The notes under the pieces: model-generated
Told to the model about the DNA's origin: nothing
The model's input: the letters and a program-made list of their open reading frames with translations, nothing else
The model's database searches: none
Assembly: GCF_047663525.1 (NCBI RefSeq)
Contig: NC_092592.1
Location: 27,089,001 to 27,153,000 of the forward strand
Length of the DNA: 64,000 nt
Direction: 5' to 3'
From: Anas platyrhynchos
Taxonomy: Eukaryota; Chordata; Aves; Anseriformes; Anatidae
Shown: in pieces, positions 1-11,910 of the stretch
How the letters are laid out: the number at the start of each line of letters is the position of its first letter
How positions within the stretch are numbered: position 1 is the first letter of the stretch
Position numbers and translations under genes: made by a program

Positions 1-3000
1 TGGGGACATGGCAAGGAGAGCGGGGCTGCAACATGAGAGAGAGCCCGAGAGAGAAGCGGGGTGAAGAAGGGCTCAGCAGGGCAGCCGTGCCGCGAGGGTC
101 CCTGGTCGAGGCGCAAGGCTGTGGGATCCTGCGGGGGCTGGAAAACTTTCTTCCCTCAATCAGTACAGCTTGTTCTGTTCCTCTAAAAGCGCCGCCCGGG
201 ATTACAGGTCAGACCGGCGCTCCTCGCGGCGATGTTGGGGCAGACCCGGTGGCCTTCAGCTGCAGGTGTGGGAGCAAACCCTCCTCACCCAGCTCTGCGG
301 GCGCTGCTCTCGCTGTGCGTCCCGGAGCGCTTTGTCTTGGCGGGTCTGTAGCGACTCCTCCGGAGCCGGTCGGGTGCCAGCTCTCACGGTTTGTGTTAAG
401 TCCCGGTGGATTTGGATGTCTTCTTTCTTGAAAGCCTCGGGTTGTGGCGTGTTCTTGTTGTGGGAGAGTTGTGGTTTCCTCTGAAGGAGGAGGGAACGTG
501 GTCTCTGCCCTCCTGATGATGTAGAAATCCCAAATCTGTGATCCAAGCGCACCTGGAGGACTTGGGAAAGGAGCGCCGAGCAGAAAGGTGTGCGAGATGT
601 GTTGTTTTAAAAACAGAGAAGTTGTGATCCGAGGGGAGAGAGGCTCCCGCTGGGAGGTTTGGTGATGCGGGGCTTTCCCTGTGGTTTGCTGGGGACTTTT
701 CCCCTTGGCCGCAGCCGATGTAAAATAGGAAGGTGCCAGTGAAAGGATGCAAAAGTTCACTGGTGAGCTGAGGAGCCTTTCACTGGTGATGCGGAGCCTC
801 TCGGCTTCTTTTGGAGATGGGTGAGAGCAGGCAGCACATCCCGCATCCCTCGTGGTGTGGGGAAGAGGTGGGCCAGGTGGGCACGAGGACCTGTCCTTCT
901 GAACCATGTCCAGCACCCCAGCCGTTTGTGCCAGCCCTCTGCGCCCTCACAGCTCCGAGCACCCTGCCACGAGCTCGAGCTCTGCCCGAAGGGACAAACC
1001 ACGGCTCCTGCACAGTCACGGAGCAGCAGCAGCGCTTCTCCTGACCACCTCTCCTTCGGAAAGCTCCCGTCCTGTGAGTGACCCGGTGGGCAGGGTGCTC
1101 TGACATTAATTGCTCCGTGCGGACGCTAATTGCTCCATGTGGTTGTGACACCTGCGGTGGCGAGGCTGTCCCACCGGTTGCCCTCATGGCTGTTGTTTCA
1201 GGCAGATTGCTCTTAAAAGTGGGGATGCCCGGGTGAGATGGGCCCGGGGCTGGGCAGCAGAGGTCGGGTGGTTTCTGCAGGGCTTCGCTCCTGGGTCGGG
1301 GAGCTCCCCCTGGGCCACGCGTGCCCATGGATCCCAGGGTGGATGTGTCCCAAACCCGTGGCTCTCCGGGGTTTTGGCCCTCCCTGCTGTGGCACGGTTT
1401 GTGCTGATCAGTCTGCCGGCTCTTTCGGGATGGGAATTGGGTTCAGCTCCTCCGTAACTGCTGTGCTATGTGCAGGGGGGTGCTGGTGCTGTTGGCAGAT
1501 CCCAGCCTGACTGGGATCAGCCCCGGGCTGCGTTGTGGGTACATCAGGGGCTGGTTTCCCTGCCTCCAGCCGGCTGGGGGTGCCTGTAGGTGCATATGAG
1601 GGCGGCGAGGATGGTGAGCAGCCTGGTGTCGGGCTGGAGGGATCCTGAGCACTGTGCCAAAAGCCCTGACACCAGGTACAGCACGTGCTGCCATCGGGGC
1701 AGCACCACGCAGGTCCAGCACCCGAAATCATTTGCTCTGAGGTCTGGCACGGGCTGTTTCTGCTCGGTTTAACCCAGGACAGGGACGTTCAGCTGGTGCA
1801 GGTGGCACTTCGCAAACTGTTCTGATGCCAGCAAGCCCCCCCCGCGCTCTGTGCAGCGCTGCTTGTGCCCTCCCTGCCCTGGGCGGGCGTCCCACTGGGG
1901 GGTGACGGTGCTGCTGTCCCCGTCCCCGGGCTGCAGCTGGGACACAACAACATGGAGCGAGGCGGCGGCGGCGGGCGGCGGGGCTGCGTCCCCGGGGACT
2001 ACGCGTCCCAGCGTGCAGCGCTCGTTGCTCCTCGCCACGGCCGGCAGCGAGCGGTGCATCCCGGGATTGCCAATCTCCATGCGCCACGTGGGGGCTGACA
2101 GCCTCCCTCGGCCCCGGGAGCAGCACCACCGCCGGGGTCGGACGGGCTTTTCTCTGCCTTTTTTCTCTGCCATGAGCTGGGGCACAGGAGCTGTCTGTGA
2201 GCCCTGGAGGACCACCACCGTGCCTGGCTACCTTTGTGCAATTTTCCTTGCTGCCGCAGTCTAAAACCCTTTGAAAATGCAAATCCTAGTTTGTCAGGAG
2301 CATTGGTCGCTCTTTTTCCCCACGGGATGCTGATGAGGGTTTTCTCCAGCCCTGTGGTTCCAGCACCGTGGTGTTTGTTTACTTCCCTGTGCCGCCCGCG
2401 TGCTGGCAGCGGGAGAAGCCAAAGCCCAGCCCTGAGCATCCTCACTTTGGGCACCCTCACTTTGCTGTAGGAGCCCCAGAGGTGGAGGGCTTTGGAGGGA
2501 AGGGAGAGAGGCTGGAAATGCGAAAGGTGCGTTCCTGAGGCTGAAACCAGCAATGTTTGATGAGGGATCTCTGGTCCGAGCCAGCAAGATGAGAGGAACA
2601 ATTGGGGACAGTGGGATGCGTCCCTGAGCGTCCCAGGAAATGCCTGGCTCGTGCCACATTGATGGCAGTGGAGCTGAGAAGTGGGTTATCTGCGGGATTG
2701 TATCTGGGGCTTGCAGCGCTGGAAGGGATTCAATTTTCAGCCCGTTGTGCAGCTGGCAGGGCTCGCTGCCTCCCGCTTCGAATCTCCCTCCACGCGTCTG
2801 CGGGCCTGGCCACGAAGGGGGCTCCTGCTAGCCCCGGCTGCGAGCCCAGCACCCTGCTGAGCACCCGGCCCCGCCAGACCCTGGCGTCAGGCAGAGCAGA
2901 GACGAGGGCACAAATCCACATCCCGAGGTCTGTGGCTTGGCCCAAACCTCTCCGGCGTGTCCGAGCTGCTCCGGGGACGCACGGCCGGAGGCTGGGGGAT

Positions 3001-4329
3001 GGAGCGCTGCGGAAGCACTGGGGCACGGGAGCTTTCCAGCTGTGACAGCTTTTTAATCAGCCCTTCCCAATTCATCTCCCGCCGTCCAGATCCGTCAGGC
3101 TGCAGTTAATTATTGCTCTTCTGGCCGCCCGCTGTCCCCCTGAGTTTCCAACTCGGTCACTAGGAAGGAGCGCCTGGGATTTCCCTGCTCCGGCGTGCTC
3201 TGGTGCTGATGCGCTGGGGTGCCGCCTGGCGTGTCCCCCGCGTGTCCCCAGGAGGAGGCTGACTCTAAACAGGGATTGGGAAACCCGACGTGCTCAGTTT
3301 TCAGCCATACAGCTCCTCGGGCATCTCGGCAGCAGCGAACCAAAGCACTTTTGGGAGTCCCCAGGTGTGCTGCAACAAATCGCCGGGTGCCGCACGGTGC
3401 CAGCAAGGGGACAGCTAATGGTCAGGGTGAGCTCGGAGGCTGCTCGGATGTGGGCACAGGTGCTGCGTGGCTCAAGAAAAGTGAGAGTGTAATCGTCAGG
3501 ACAGGCAGTGCTGTGGGTTCTGCCCTGCTGTGTGCTGGTTTTTACTCCAAGCTGCAGCAGGGGGTGTGGGGTGGTGCCGGGTTCCCTTTGGTTCGCGCTG
3601 CCCTCTCCGTGCCCTCCGAACAAGAGGAAGGAGGGATGGAGGAGCAGCTCTGCCGGGGCACACCGTGCACCTCTCCGTGTGTTTGGGCCTCTCTGGATGC
3701 TTCTCCTTGCTTCTGCCCCCCAGCACCAGAAATCCTGAGGGTACGAAGCCACGCGAACCACTTGACCCGAGTGCAAATTGCCGCCCTGCGCCCAGCTCCG
3801 GAGAGCGCCCTCGCCAGCAGGGCTGGGCTGGGCAGATGGATTTCCTGCCTCTATCACGGCTCCCACAGCCCGGCAAAGCAGCGCCTGCGAAACAATGCGG
3901 CTATTTACACTGCAAAGCCTCGTTAGGCAGCCAGGAAGCGGGCCGGGAGCATGCCGGGAAGCAGCGGCAGCCCTCGCGCGAAGGCTCGCCCCTGTGCCAC
4001 CGGCTGCTGGGAGGAGCAGGATGCTCCCTGCTTGAGCTGCGGCCTCGCTGGGCCGTGCTTCTTCCCTTGTGCTTTCATTTTTGTTAATGCCTCGTTTCTG
4101 AGCTCTGCTTCTCGTGCACAAAGCGCAGTCGCTCCCCAGCTGGGGAAGGAAGGCTCCTCTTGGCCAGAGGGCACCTGCGGGGGTGCAGGGGTGACAGCAA
4201 GGTGCTGGCGCTGCTTTGGGCTCCGCAAACACCGCGCTCCCCAGCTCTGGGGGCTGCCTGGGGATTTTCCATCCCATTTCCAGCTTCAGGGGCGCTCAGC
4301 ACAACAGGCAGGGGAAGCAGGGGAGAAGG

Positions 4330-4640
4330 CAGACAGAGCGCTGGGCACGCCGGCGGGGACGTGGCTCCCTCGCGGCCGCACGGAGCCGCTTCCCCAGCTC
4401 CTCCCGCTGCTCCCATCGCCCCGTGCCGTGCGGGTGGGCTGCCCGCTGCCCCCGGGGGTCCCCTCCTCCTGCTCCGCGCCGCCCCTTGGACCTGCCCGGG
4501 CCGGCAGCTCCCTCGCTGCAGCCTCAGCCGGATTTTCCTCGCCGACCACGTGCGCGTTTCTCGCGGCGCCAAGCCTCTTGCTGGGGGGAGAACGAGGGTG
4601 GGGAAGGGTCCGGGACCCCGTGCCCATGGGGAAGGGGCAG
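4330..4640. promoter_or_regulatory. CpG-dense patch in LDB1 5' region
   Basis: By eye this block is rich in CpG dinucleotides and GC-box-like runs (for example around 4365-4400 and 4480-4560). It lies about 2 kb before the first LDB1 coding exon seen here. An alternative promoter for the shorter LDB1 isoform is one possible role, but no TSS motif or splice donor decides it. CpG observed/expected was not calculated. Confidence 0.25.
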
Positions 4641-5599
4641 CATGGATAGCAGTGGCATCGCACTGAGCACACGGTGTGCTCCGTCCGTGCCTGGGTGAAC
4701 ATCAGTGCTGGTGCTGCTGTCACAAAGTCGTGGCCTTGTCCCGTGTGCACTTGGTAGTGTGTGAGTAGCTGCGGTGGATTTAGCACCCGGGCAGCCCGTA
4801 GTAAATCTCAGGTCTGTTGTTAACCTTACTTAAAACCACTTAACACAGCAGCGTATTTTGAAAATCGTGCTCAGGGTGCTGGAGGTGCTGGGATCACGTC
4901 ACCGGCTCCTCTCCCTCCCCTAGCTGCTGCGGCAGGGTGCTTAGCAGGGCCCCAAAACTGATCCTATCGCTGCTAAATCCGCTCGGGGTGGAGCAGGGCT
5001 CCGTCCTGGCTGTCAGCAAGGCAGCAGGAGCAGAGCGGGCAGGGAGGGATCTCCCCCCATCACCACCCTGGCACACCGTCCCGTGCCCACCGAGGGTGTT
5101 CGCGCTCTGCGGCTCAGCCCTGATCCACGCATGGCCGAGGACAGAGAAACTCACAAAGCAGAAACCCGCGGGGGCTTTTCCTCCCTTCTCTCATCGATGA
5201 ATAAAAACAAAACATCAGAGGGCGAGAGCCGCTGGTTCTCTTTTTTTGCTCGAGGACGTGGTGCCCGGCAGCACGCAGGGTTCAGCCTCGCTGCTGCTTT
5301 CTGCGCCTGATGGATCGGCTCCTTTCAGACAGAAGACACTCGCCTTTGGAAAGTTTCCCGTGCATCAAGCACGCTTCAGCTTAATGCCATGTAGCAGCAG
5401 CAAGGCGGCGAGGAAAATGCTGAATTTCCAGCACGGCTTCGGTGGAATTTGAATTTCCGTGGGGCACAACTTGAGCGCGATTGGCGCAGAAAGCAGAAAT
5501 TCCCTAGCGCCAGCACCGACCTCCTTGACAATATTTTTTTTTTAAATCGATGTAGGTGGGAGCAAGGGGCTGTGCCCCAATTTCCTTAGGGCTTTCTGC

Positions 5600-5960
5600 T
5601 CCTCTTTTTGTGCCTGCCGAGGACGGAGACGTTCCCTGCAAGCCGGCCGGTGCCGCGGCACCACCGGGGATGTCCCCGTGGCGGCGGGGCCGGCCCAGCC
5701 GGTGAAACCGGCGCTCCCTGGCACCGTGCCCGTCCGGGCCAGCCCGGCTGCCTGGCTGCCCGCCGGCGCCGAGCCCGAGCCCGAACCCGAGCCCAAACCC
5801 TCGCCTGGCCGCAGGGAGCGGCTCAGCCCCGCCGCACGTGTCTCGGCGGCGCCCGGCTCGGCGTGCCGGGTCCTGCCGGCAGCGGGGCGTGCCGCGGCGC
5901 TCCCGGGAAGCCGCCGGGTGGGGGACCGGGGAGCGTGGGAGCCCACCCTGGGGTCCCCTG
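5600..5960. promoter_or_regulatory. CpG island-like segment with six-base repeat
   Basis: This is a very CpG-dense block about 500-850 bases before the first visible LDB1 coding exon. It contains a short imperfect array of a six-base unit (GAGCCC and one-base variants) at about 5769-5800. It may be an internal promoter feeding the short LDB1 isoform whose ATG is at 6546, or simply GC-rich intron. No exon is called within it. Confidence 0.3.
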
Positions 5961-6462
5961 GGGAGTAGGGACACGGGGTGCGGGCGGTCCCTGACTCCCC
6001 TGGGTGTCAGCGCGGGGTGCCGGGGGGCGGTGGGGATGGTTGGTGGCGGCTGCTTCCATCTCGAGCACGGCGAGCGCCGGGCTGCCCGAGTGGCAGATGG
6101 TGGCTGCCTGGGGACCCGCCGTCCGGGCGATTATTCACCCGTCTCCATGGCGATGGAAAGGTCAGCAAAGCGATCCCCTGCCATTCCCCGGGTCGGGGCA
6201 GCGGGATTAGGAGCAGCCTGGAAGGGCTGGGGGGGTGGAAAGGGCCTGGAGTGCTCCCCAGCGCCCCGGCTGCACCCGTCCCTGGGCTGAGAACCGGTGA
6301 GCTCTGGGCACCCGGTGAGCCCTGGGCACCACTGGGTCTGGCCTCTTCCTCCTCCTCCTCCTCCTCACCATGGGGATGAAGCAGGGTGACCCTTCTCACA
6401 GGCTGCCCGCGGTCGGTGCCGGGGTGCAGCCGGCTGACCCCGTGCCTTTGCTCTCTCTGCAG

Positions 6463-9400
6463 GCTGTTCCTCTAAGTCGTTCAAGCTGTACTCGCCAAAG
6501 GAGCCCCCGAACGGCAACGCCTTCCCCCCCTTCCACCCGGGCACCATGCTGGATCGAGATGTGGGGTGAGCCGGGGCTCGGGGAGGGGTCTGCTGGGTTT
6601 GGGGTTCTGTGAGCCTTTGGCTCGCCAGAAATGTGGTGAGGCTGCAGCACGTGGAGTTCAGGTAGTGCGAGGGGAGAGACGGGACCAGAGTAGGGACTGG
6701 GTGGAGAAATGGTAAATTTTGGGATCAAGGGGGTCCCGGGTCCCCAAGCACTGCAGGACCAAGTCCCTCGCCAGGCCAAACTCCTGGGGTGACTCCAGAC
6801 AGGGAGCAGCCCCAGCCCCTGCCAAAATGTCCTATTTGCCAACCCCAATCCTGCCTGGCTGCAGAGGAGCAGGGCGCAGCTCCCAGGAGCTGTGGGACAG
6901 GTCCCTGGGACTGGGGAGCAGAGCCCAATTTTGGGGAGCGAGTCCCCCTGTCAGCATCCTGACTGCTCGATGCTGGTGGCAGGGAAGGGAGGGCAAGGGT
7001 GGAGGTGTCCCCATTGCTGACCCCGCTGTGTTGCTTCTCCCCCCAGCCCTACTCCCATGTACCCACCTACGTACCTGGAGCCTGGCATCGGGTAAGCATG
7101 GGGGGGACCAGGGGGCAGCGGGGAGCCTGCCCCGTGCATGGCAAGGATGGGGGTGCCCTGCAGGGTGGGCATGCTGCTGGCCCGTGGGGACTTAAGGGGG
7201 GTGCTGGGGCTCTGCCCAGCCCTAAATGGGGGGGTGTCTGTGTGTCCCCATCCCTGTGTCCCCCACGGGGGTTCCCTCCCGCTCTGAGCGCTCTCGCTCT
7301 GCTCCCTGGCAGGAGGCACACGCCGTACGGCAACCAGACCGACTACAGGATATTCGAGCTCAACAAGAGGCTGCAGAACTGGACAGAGGTGGGGAGCTCA
7401 AGGGGAGGGTGGCCGGGGGCGGGGGGATGCTCCCAGCTGGGTGTGTTGGGGACAGGGTCCCTCCGGCAGGATGGGGACAGCCCCTTCCCTGCAGCCCCCC
7501 ACGGGGCTGTCGGTGACCTGGCGTCTCTCTGGCACCCCCAGGAATGTGACAATCTGTGGTGGGACGCCTTCACCACGGAGTTCTTCGAGGATGACGCCAT
7601 GCTAACAATCACTTTCTGCTTGGAGGATGGACCAAAGAGATACAGTGAGTAGCAGCAGGGCCGTGGCTGCGGCTCGCCGCGGTGCCGCGCGGGGAGAAAT
7701 GGGCGAGCACACCCTCAGGAGCCGGGTTGACTGACTTCATCTTCCTCCTTTTCCCACTCCAGCGATCGGCCGGACTCTGATTCCCCGTTACTTCCGCAGC
7801 ATCTTTGAAGGAGGGGCCACGGAGCTCTACTACGTGCTCAAGCACCCCAAGGAGTCCTTCCACAACAATTTCGTCTCGCTGGACTGCGACCAGTGCACCA
7901 TGGTGACCCAGCACGGCAAGCCCATGTTCACCCAGGTACCGGCAGCACCCAGCACACGGGGCTGTGCCCACGAGCACCAGGCTGTGATTATGGCACGGGG
8001 TGCCCCATAGCATCCCCTTTTTGCACAGGACCCCCCCGGTTGTGCAGCCTCGTGGGTTTGGCTTGTACCAAGCACAGGGAGGGTGTCCTGGTGTGCAGTG
8101 GGTTCCCGGGGGTGTGGGCTGGGGGAACGGGGTGGCAGCATGTGCTGGCAGCGTGTGCCTGACCCTTTTGCCCTGGCCAGGTGTGCGTGGAAGGGCGGCT
8201 CTACCTGGAGTTCATGTTCGATGACATGATGAGGATAAAGACGTGGCATTTCAGCATCCGCCAGCATCGAGAGCTCATCCCCCGCAGCATCCTCGCCATG
8301 CACGTGAGTTCTGCTCCTGTTCTCTCCCTGCCGTGCACGAGGGGGCCCCTCCTGTCCCCCCCATCTGGAGCCTGGGGGGGGGGGACACCAGGACGCATCC
8401 TGGACGCAGCTGAGCCCTGTCCCTCTTGCCCCTAGGCGCAGGACCCCCAGATGCTGGACCAGTTATCCAAGAACATCACCCGCTGTGGGCTCTCAAACTC
8501 CACACTCAACTACCTCCGAGTAAGTGCGCAGGGGATCTGGAAAGAGGGGTTCAGAGCAGTGGGGCAGCAAATCTGCCAGAGCCTGTGAGCCCCACGCGCG
8601 GCTCAGGTGGGCGCAACGCGGAGACGGCTGCGTGCCAGAGGGCCCCTTGCCGGTGCCAGGGGCATTGTGTCTAACCCCAAGCCTCTCTGCTCCCCGCAGC
8701 TCTGTGTAATCCTAGAACCAATGCAGGAGCTCATGTCACGGCACAAGACCTACAGCCTCAGCCCCCGGGACTGCCTCAAGACCTGCCTGTTCCAGAAGTG
8801 GCAGCGGATGGTCGCGCCGCCTGGTGAGTCTGCGCTGCCCGACGGGCTTCCCGGCACGGACGGGAGGAGGTGGGGGTGGTAGAAAAAGGGTTGGGGGTGC
8901 ACCAGCTGCTGCTCTTTGGGGCTGACCGCCTCTCCCTCCCGGGCCAGCGGAGCCAGCGCGGCAGCAGCCCAGCAAGCGCCGGAAAAGGAAGATGTCGGGG
9001 GGCAGCACCATGAGCTCGGGCGGGGGAAACACCAACAACAGCAACAGCAAGAAGAAGAGCCCGGCCAGCACCTTTGCCCTGTCCAGTCAGGTACCTGTAA
9101 GCATCCCGTTTCCATTCTCTCTTCCTTCCCCGGGGTGGAGGGGAGGGCTCCCAGCCTCGGGGAGTGGCTGAGGGGAGAGCCCCAGGGCTGCCTGTCCGAG
9201 CCCCCCAGCCCTCTCCTGGCGATGGGGACAAGCAGGGGGGCAGTCTCCAGGACCCCCCCCTTTGGTCTCAGCCCCTGCAGAGAGCGAGACCCAGCCCAGG
9301 GCCGGGGGGGCTGCAGCCCCTGAGCACCACCCAGGCGGTGCCCAAACCTTGGGGCTGGCGATGGGGAAGGGGCTGCGGCGTCGGGGGCGGTGCGGCGGCC

Positions 9401-9679
9401 AGGGCTCCCCCCACCTCGATTATGTTTCGGGACCGTCTCCCCTTTCAGGATGTGATGGTGGTAGGCGAGCCCACGCTGATGGGGGGGGAGTTTGGGGACG
9501 AGGACGAGCGGCTCATCACCCGGCTGGAGAACACGCAGTTCGACGCCGCCAACGGCATCGACGACGAGGACAGCTTCAACAACTCGCCCGCGCTGGGGGC
9601 CAACAGCCCCTGGAACAGCAAACCGCCCTCCAGCCAGGAGAGCAAGTCAGAGAACCCCACGTCGCAGGCGTCGCAGTAA
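6463..9679 (+). CDS. LDB1: LIM domain-binding protein 1 (LDB1/CLIM2/NLI), 5' end outside window
   Basis: LDB1 is a nuclear adaptor that dimerises and bridges LIM-homeodomain and LMO proteins, mediating enhancer-promoter contacts. Coding exons by splice motif and phase: 6463-6565, 7047-7091, 7313-7388, 7542-7644, 7763-7935, 8181-8303, 8436-8519, 8700-8823, 8948-9096, 9449-9679 (stop 9677-9679). Joined from the ATG at 6546 (MLDRDVG...) they give 375 codons, the length of the known short isoform. Sequence before that ATG matches the long isoform's N-terminal segment (CSSKSFKLYSPKEPP), so its first exon lies upstream and was not found. In short-isoform numbering, the N-terminal ~200 residues are the dimerisation domain and the basic nuclear signal KRRKRK is near 258-264. 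The LIM-interaction domain (DVMVVGEPTLM...) is at about 300-339, followed by a Ser/Asn-rich tail. The protein is nearly identical to the mammalian one, with small changes such as HNN for HSN and CT for GS in the dimerisation domain. Confidence 0.96.
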
Positions 9680-11805
9680 CGGCCCTGCGGCCCCCCCCGA
9701 CCCCCCCGCGGACTCAGTCCAAACCGATCTACCTGTACATTTGCAACGGAGAGGGACTGGGAAGCGGCGAGGTACCGGGGCGCACCGGCGCCGCGCGGCC
9801 GGCGGGATGCACGGCCAGGGGCGAGCCCCAGCCCTCTCCCCCCACCCTGCTCCCCCCCCCCCCAGACCCCGGGGCAGGGGTGGGTATCCGGGGCCGTAGC
9901 TTCGTTATTGCCCCCTTCTCCCTTTCCCTCCCTGCTTCTTCCCTGGAGAGCTTCTCCTCGTCCCCTCCCAGTGCGCCCAGCCCCTGCCTGCTGAACGGGG
10001 GGAGCGGGGACGCAGCCGCCCCGCATTGGGGTGCAGCCCAGCTCTGCGACCCTCTTCCTCCTCCTCCTCTTCCTCGCCCCGGGTCTGGTGGCTGGGGTTT
10101 GCTGGGCAGCAGCCCGCAGGGTTGGTTGCACATCTCCAGCCCGACCTGGGGCTGGGGGGGCCGGCGAAGGACAAAGCCCCCACCCGGGGGTCAGATCCTG
10201 CTGCGCTGGGGGTGCCGTTGAGGATCTGGCGTTTCCCCGCTCTCCCACCCCCCCGTTTTGCTCCCCATCCCCTCTCTCGCCCCACAGCAGGGCCCACGGG
10301 GGCTGTGTACATAGGAATCGCCTGGCAGGGAGGCGGCTGGGGGGCGCGGGGGGGGCCGAGGCTGCAGGTCTGTGCCGGTGGCCGGTGCCCTCGCTCCGTG
10401 CCTGCGGCCCCCGCGTTCCTGCCCGGAGCACCCCGGCCACCCCCCCCGGCTCCCGGTACCTCCTACTTTTGTCTTTTTTTTTTTTTTTTTAAAAAAAATA
10501 ATATTATTAAAATTGTAAGTTTAAAAAAAAGAAAAAAAAAAAAAAAAGATGGGAAAAGCCCCCACCCCCTCCCCTCTCCCCTTGCCGGTGCCCCCCCCCT
10601 CCCTGCCCTGAGCGCTCTCACCCTGTCCTGACTTTTGTACAGGCTTCTTCTCTTGGGAGTCTCGTTTTATATCCAGTTCGGAGAGCTTCAAACCAAGGAG
10701 AGACTTTGCAGACTTCCTTTCTAAATCCCTCCAGGGGGTGGGGGGCAGCCCCCCCCGCCTCCCTCCTCAATGTAAATCTTGTGTGCTGTTGTCCCCGCTG
10801 CCCCCCCCCCCCCCTCGGGTTCGTGTACCTCGTGCTTGTACATTTCCGCGCTGTAGACAGTGTGTACGATACTGTTCTTTCAATGTGTTATCACTAGAGC
10901 AGGTGCCTCCATCGATGTTAGGGGAAACAACGAGAATAATAATAATTTTTTTGGGTTTTATTATTTTTTTTTTGGTTTAAAAAAAAAAAAAAGAAAAAAA
11001 AGGAAAAAAAAATAATTTCCTTCCAAGGCTTCTTCCACGGAGAAGACAGGAGGTGCCTGGAGGGGGGGGGGGTGTTTGTGCTCACCATCTCCCCCAGACA
11101 GCATCAGTGGTGCATTTTTGGGGGAGCTGGGGCCCTGGGATACCCCCCTGAGGGGGGGTTGCAGCGTGTGCTGCCCTGGGGGGGGCCAGGCAGGGCTGGC
11201 TGCTGGGTGCACGTGCGTGTGCGAGAGCGTGTGCGTGTGTTAGGGAGCCTGGGGCACGCGGAGCAGCCCTGCGGTTTGGGGAAATGGGGGGGTCTGCACC
11301 CCCCTCCCTCTGCCAGCCCCCCCCCAGCCGGTGTCCCCCGCTGCGCCGTGGGGCTGGGGGCTGGATGGAGCCGTGGGGACCCCCCCGTGAGCACGGGGGG
11401 CTGTGGGTGCAGCAGGGGGGCCGCCCGCACTGTGTGTCTCTCCCACCCGTGGCTGAGACGCTGGGGGGTGGCCAAACTGTGGGGGGGGACCCCCATGACA
11501 CCCCCCTGCTGCTGTCCCCAGGGTGGGGCTGGGAGATGGTGCCTGAGCCCCGCGCTCAGCCCTGGCCTGCTCCTGGCCCCAAAACCCCAGGGAGACGCCT
11601 TGGGGTGGCCCCTGCGCCCTGGTATCCCCCCTAGCATGGGGACCCCACGGTGGGGGCCTGGCACGGCGGGGGGGGGGCTGTGCTTTGCAGTTAAGGTACA
11701 ATTGTCACCGCTGCCGCGTTGCTGGGGCTCCCGTGGGGTGGTGACGTGCCCCTCGCTGCCCCCCCTCACCCCCCCCGGCACACACTGTAATGCCTTTTTG
11801 TTTCT

Positions 11806-11836
<31 letters not shown>

Positions 11837-11910
11837 TCCCCTTCTCCTCCATAGTTTGTGCCATTTATGAGTCATGTATGGTACCAATAAAACGACTTTT
11901 CGGTTTGAGG
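9680..11910 (+). other. LDB1: LDB1 3'UTR
   Basis: This region runs from the LDB1 stop to a poly(A) signal at 11886-11891. It is mostly GC-rich with C and G homopolymers. It also has AT-rich blocks at about 10470-10550 (T run, A runs, and an ATTAAA at 10506-10511 that could be an alternative poly(A) signal) and 10930-11025. Two less biased segments, about 10625-10730 and 10815-10930, look like ordinary conserved UTR sequence. The UTR call follows from the absence of another promoter or exon and the downstream AATAAA. Confidence 0.7.
11886..11891 (+). terminator. LDB1: LDB1 poly(A) signal AATAAA
   Basis: This is a canonical hexamer 2.2 kb after the LDB1 stop codon. It follows a long T-rich tract at 11803-11840 and is followed by GT-rich DNA (around 11900-11915). 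It is the first canonical AATAAA on the + strand after the stop, so it is the likely 3' end. Confidence 0.75.

Larger units (their letters stand above)
1..6462 (+). other. LDB1 upstream / first-intron sequence, no coding exon recognised
   Basis: The first coding exon visible for LDB1 starts at 6463 in mid-codon, so this stretch should be intron plus possibly 5' non-coding exons or an internal promoter. I looked for the short exon encoding the start of the long LDB1 isoform (Met-Ser-Val-Gly-Cys...) and did not find it, so it probably lies left of the window. The DNA is GC-rich with CpG-dense patches at about 4330-4640 and 5600-5960. More AT-rich islands with homeodomain-like TAATTG/TTAATT words lie at 1100-1140 and 3045-3120. 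The many open frames on both strands look like chance products of high GC. No transposon was recognised. Confidence 0.6.

Noticed and set aside
209-916. 235-codon minus-strand open frame near the left edge
   Set aside because: Low-complexity Pro/Ser/Arg composition, overlapped by equally long frames in other phases, no recognised domain; typical of GC-rich DNA where stop codons are rare.
9262-10440. Frames of 319 (+) and 331 (-) codons over LDB1 last exon and 3'UTR
   Set aside because: They overlap the LDB1 LIM-interaction exon in other frames and have low-complexity composition.
10480-11000. A-rich runs in LDB1 3'UTR as a possible processed-gene poly(A) tail
   Set aside because: No upstream gene-derived sequence or flanking target-site duplication; they read as part of the UTR.
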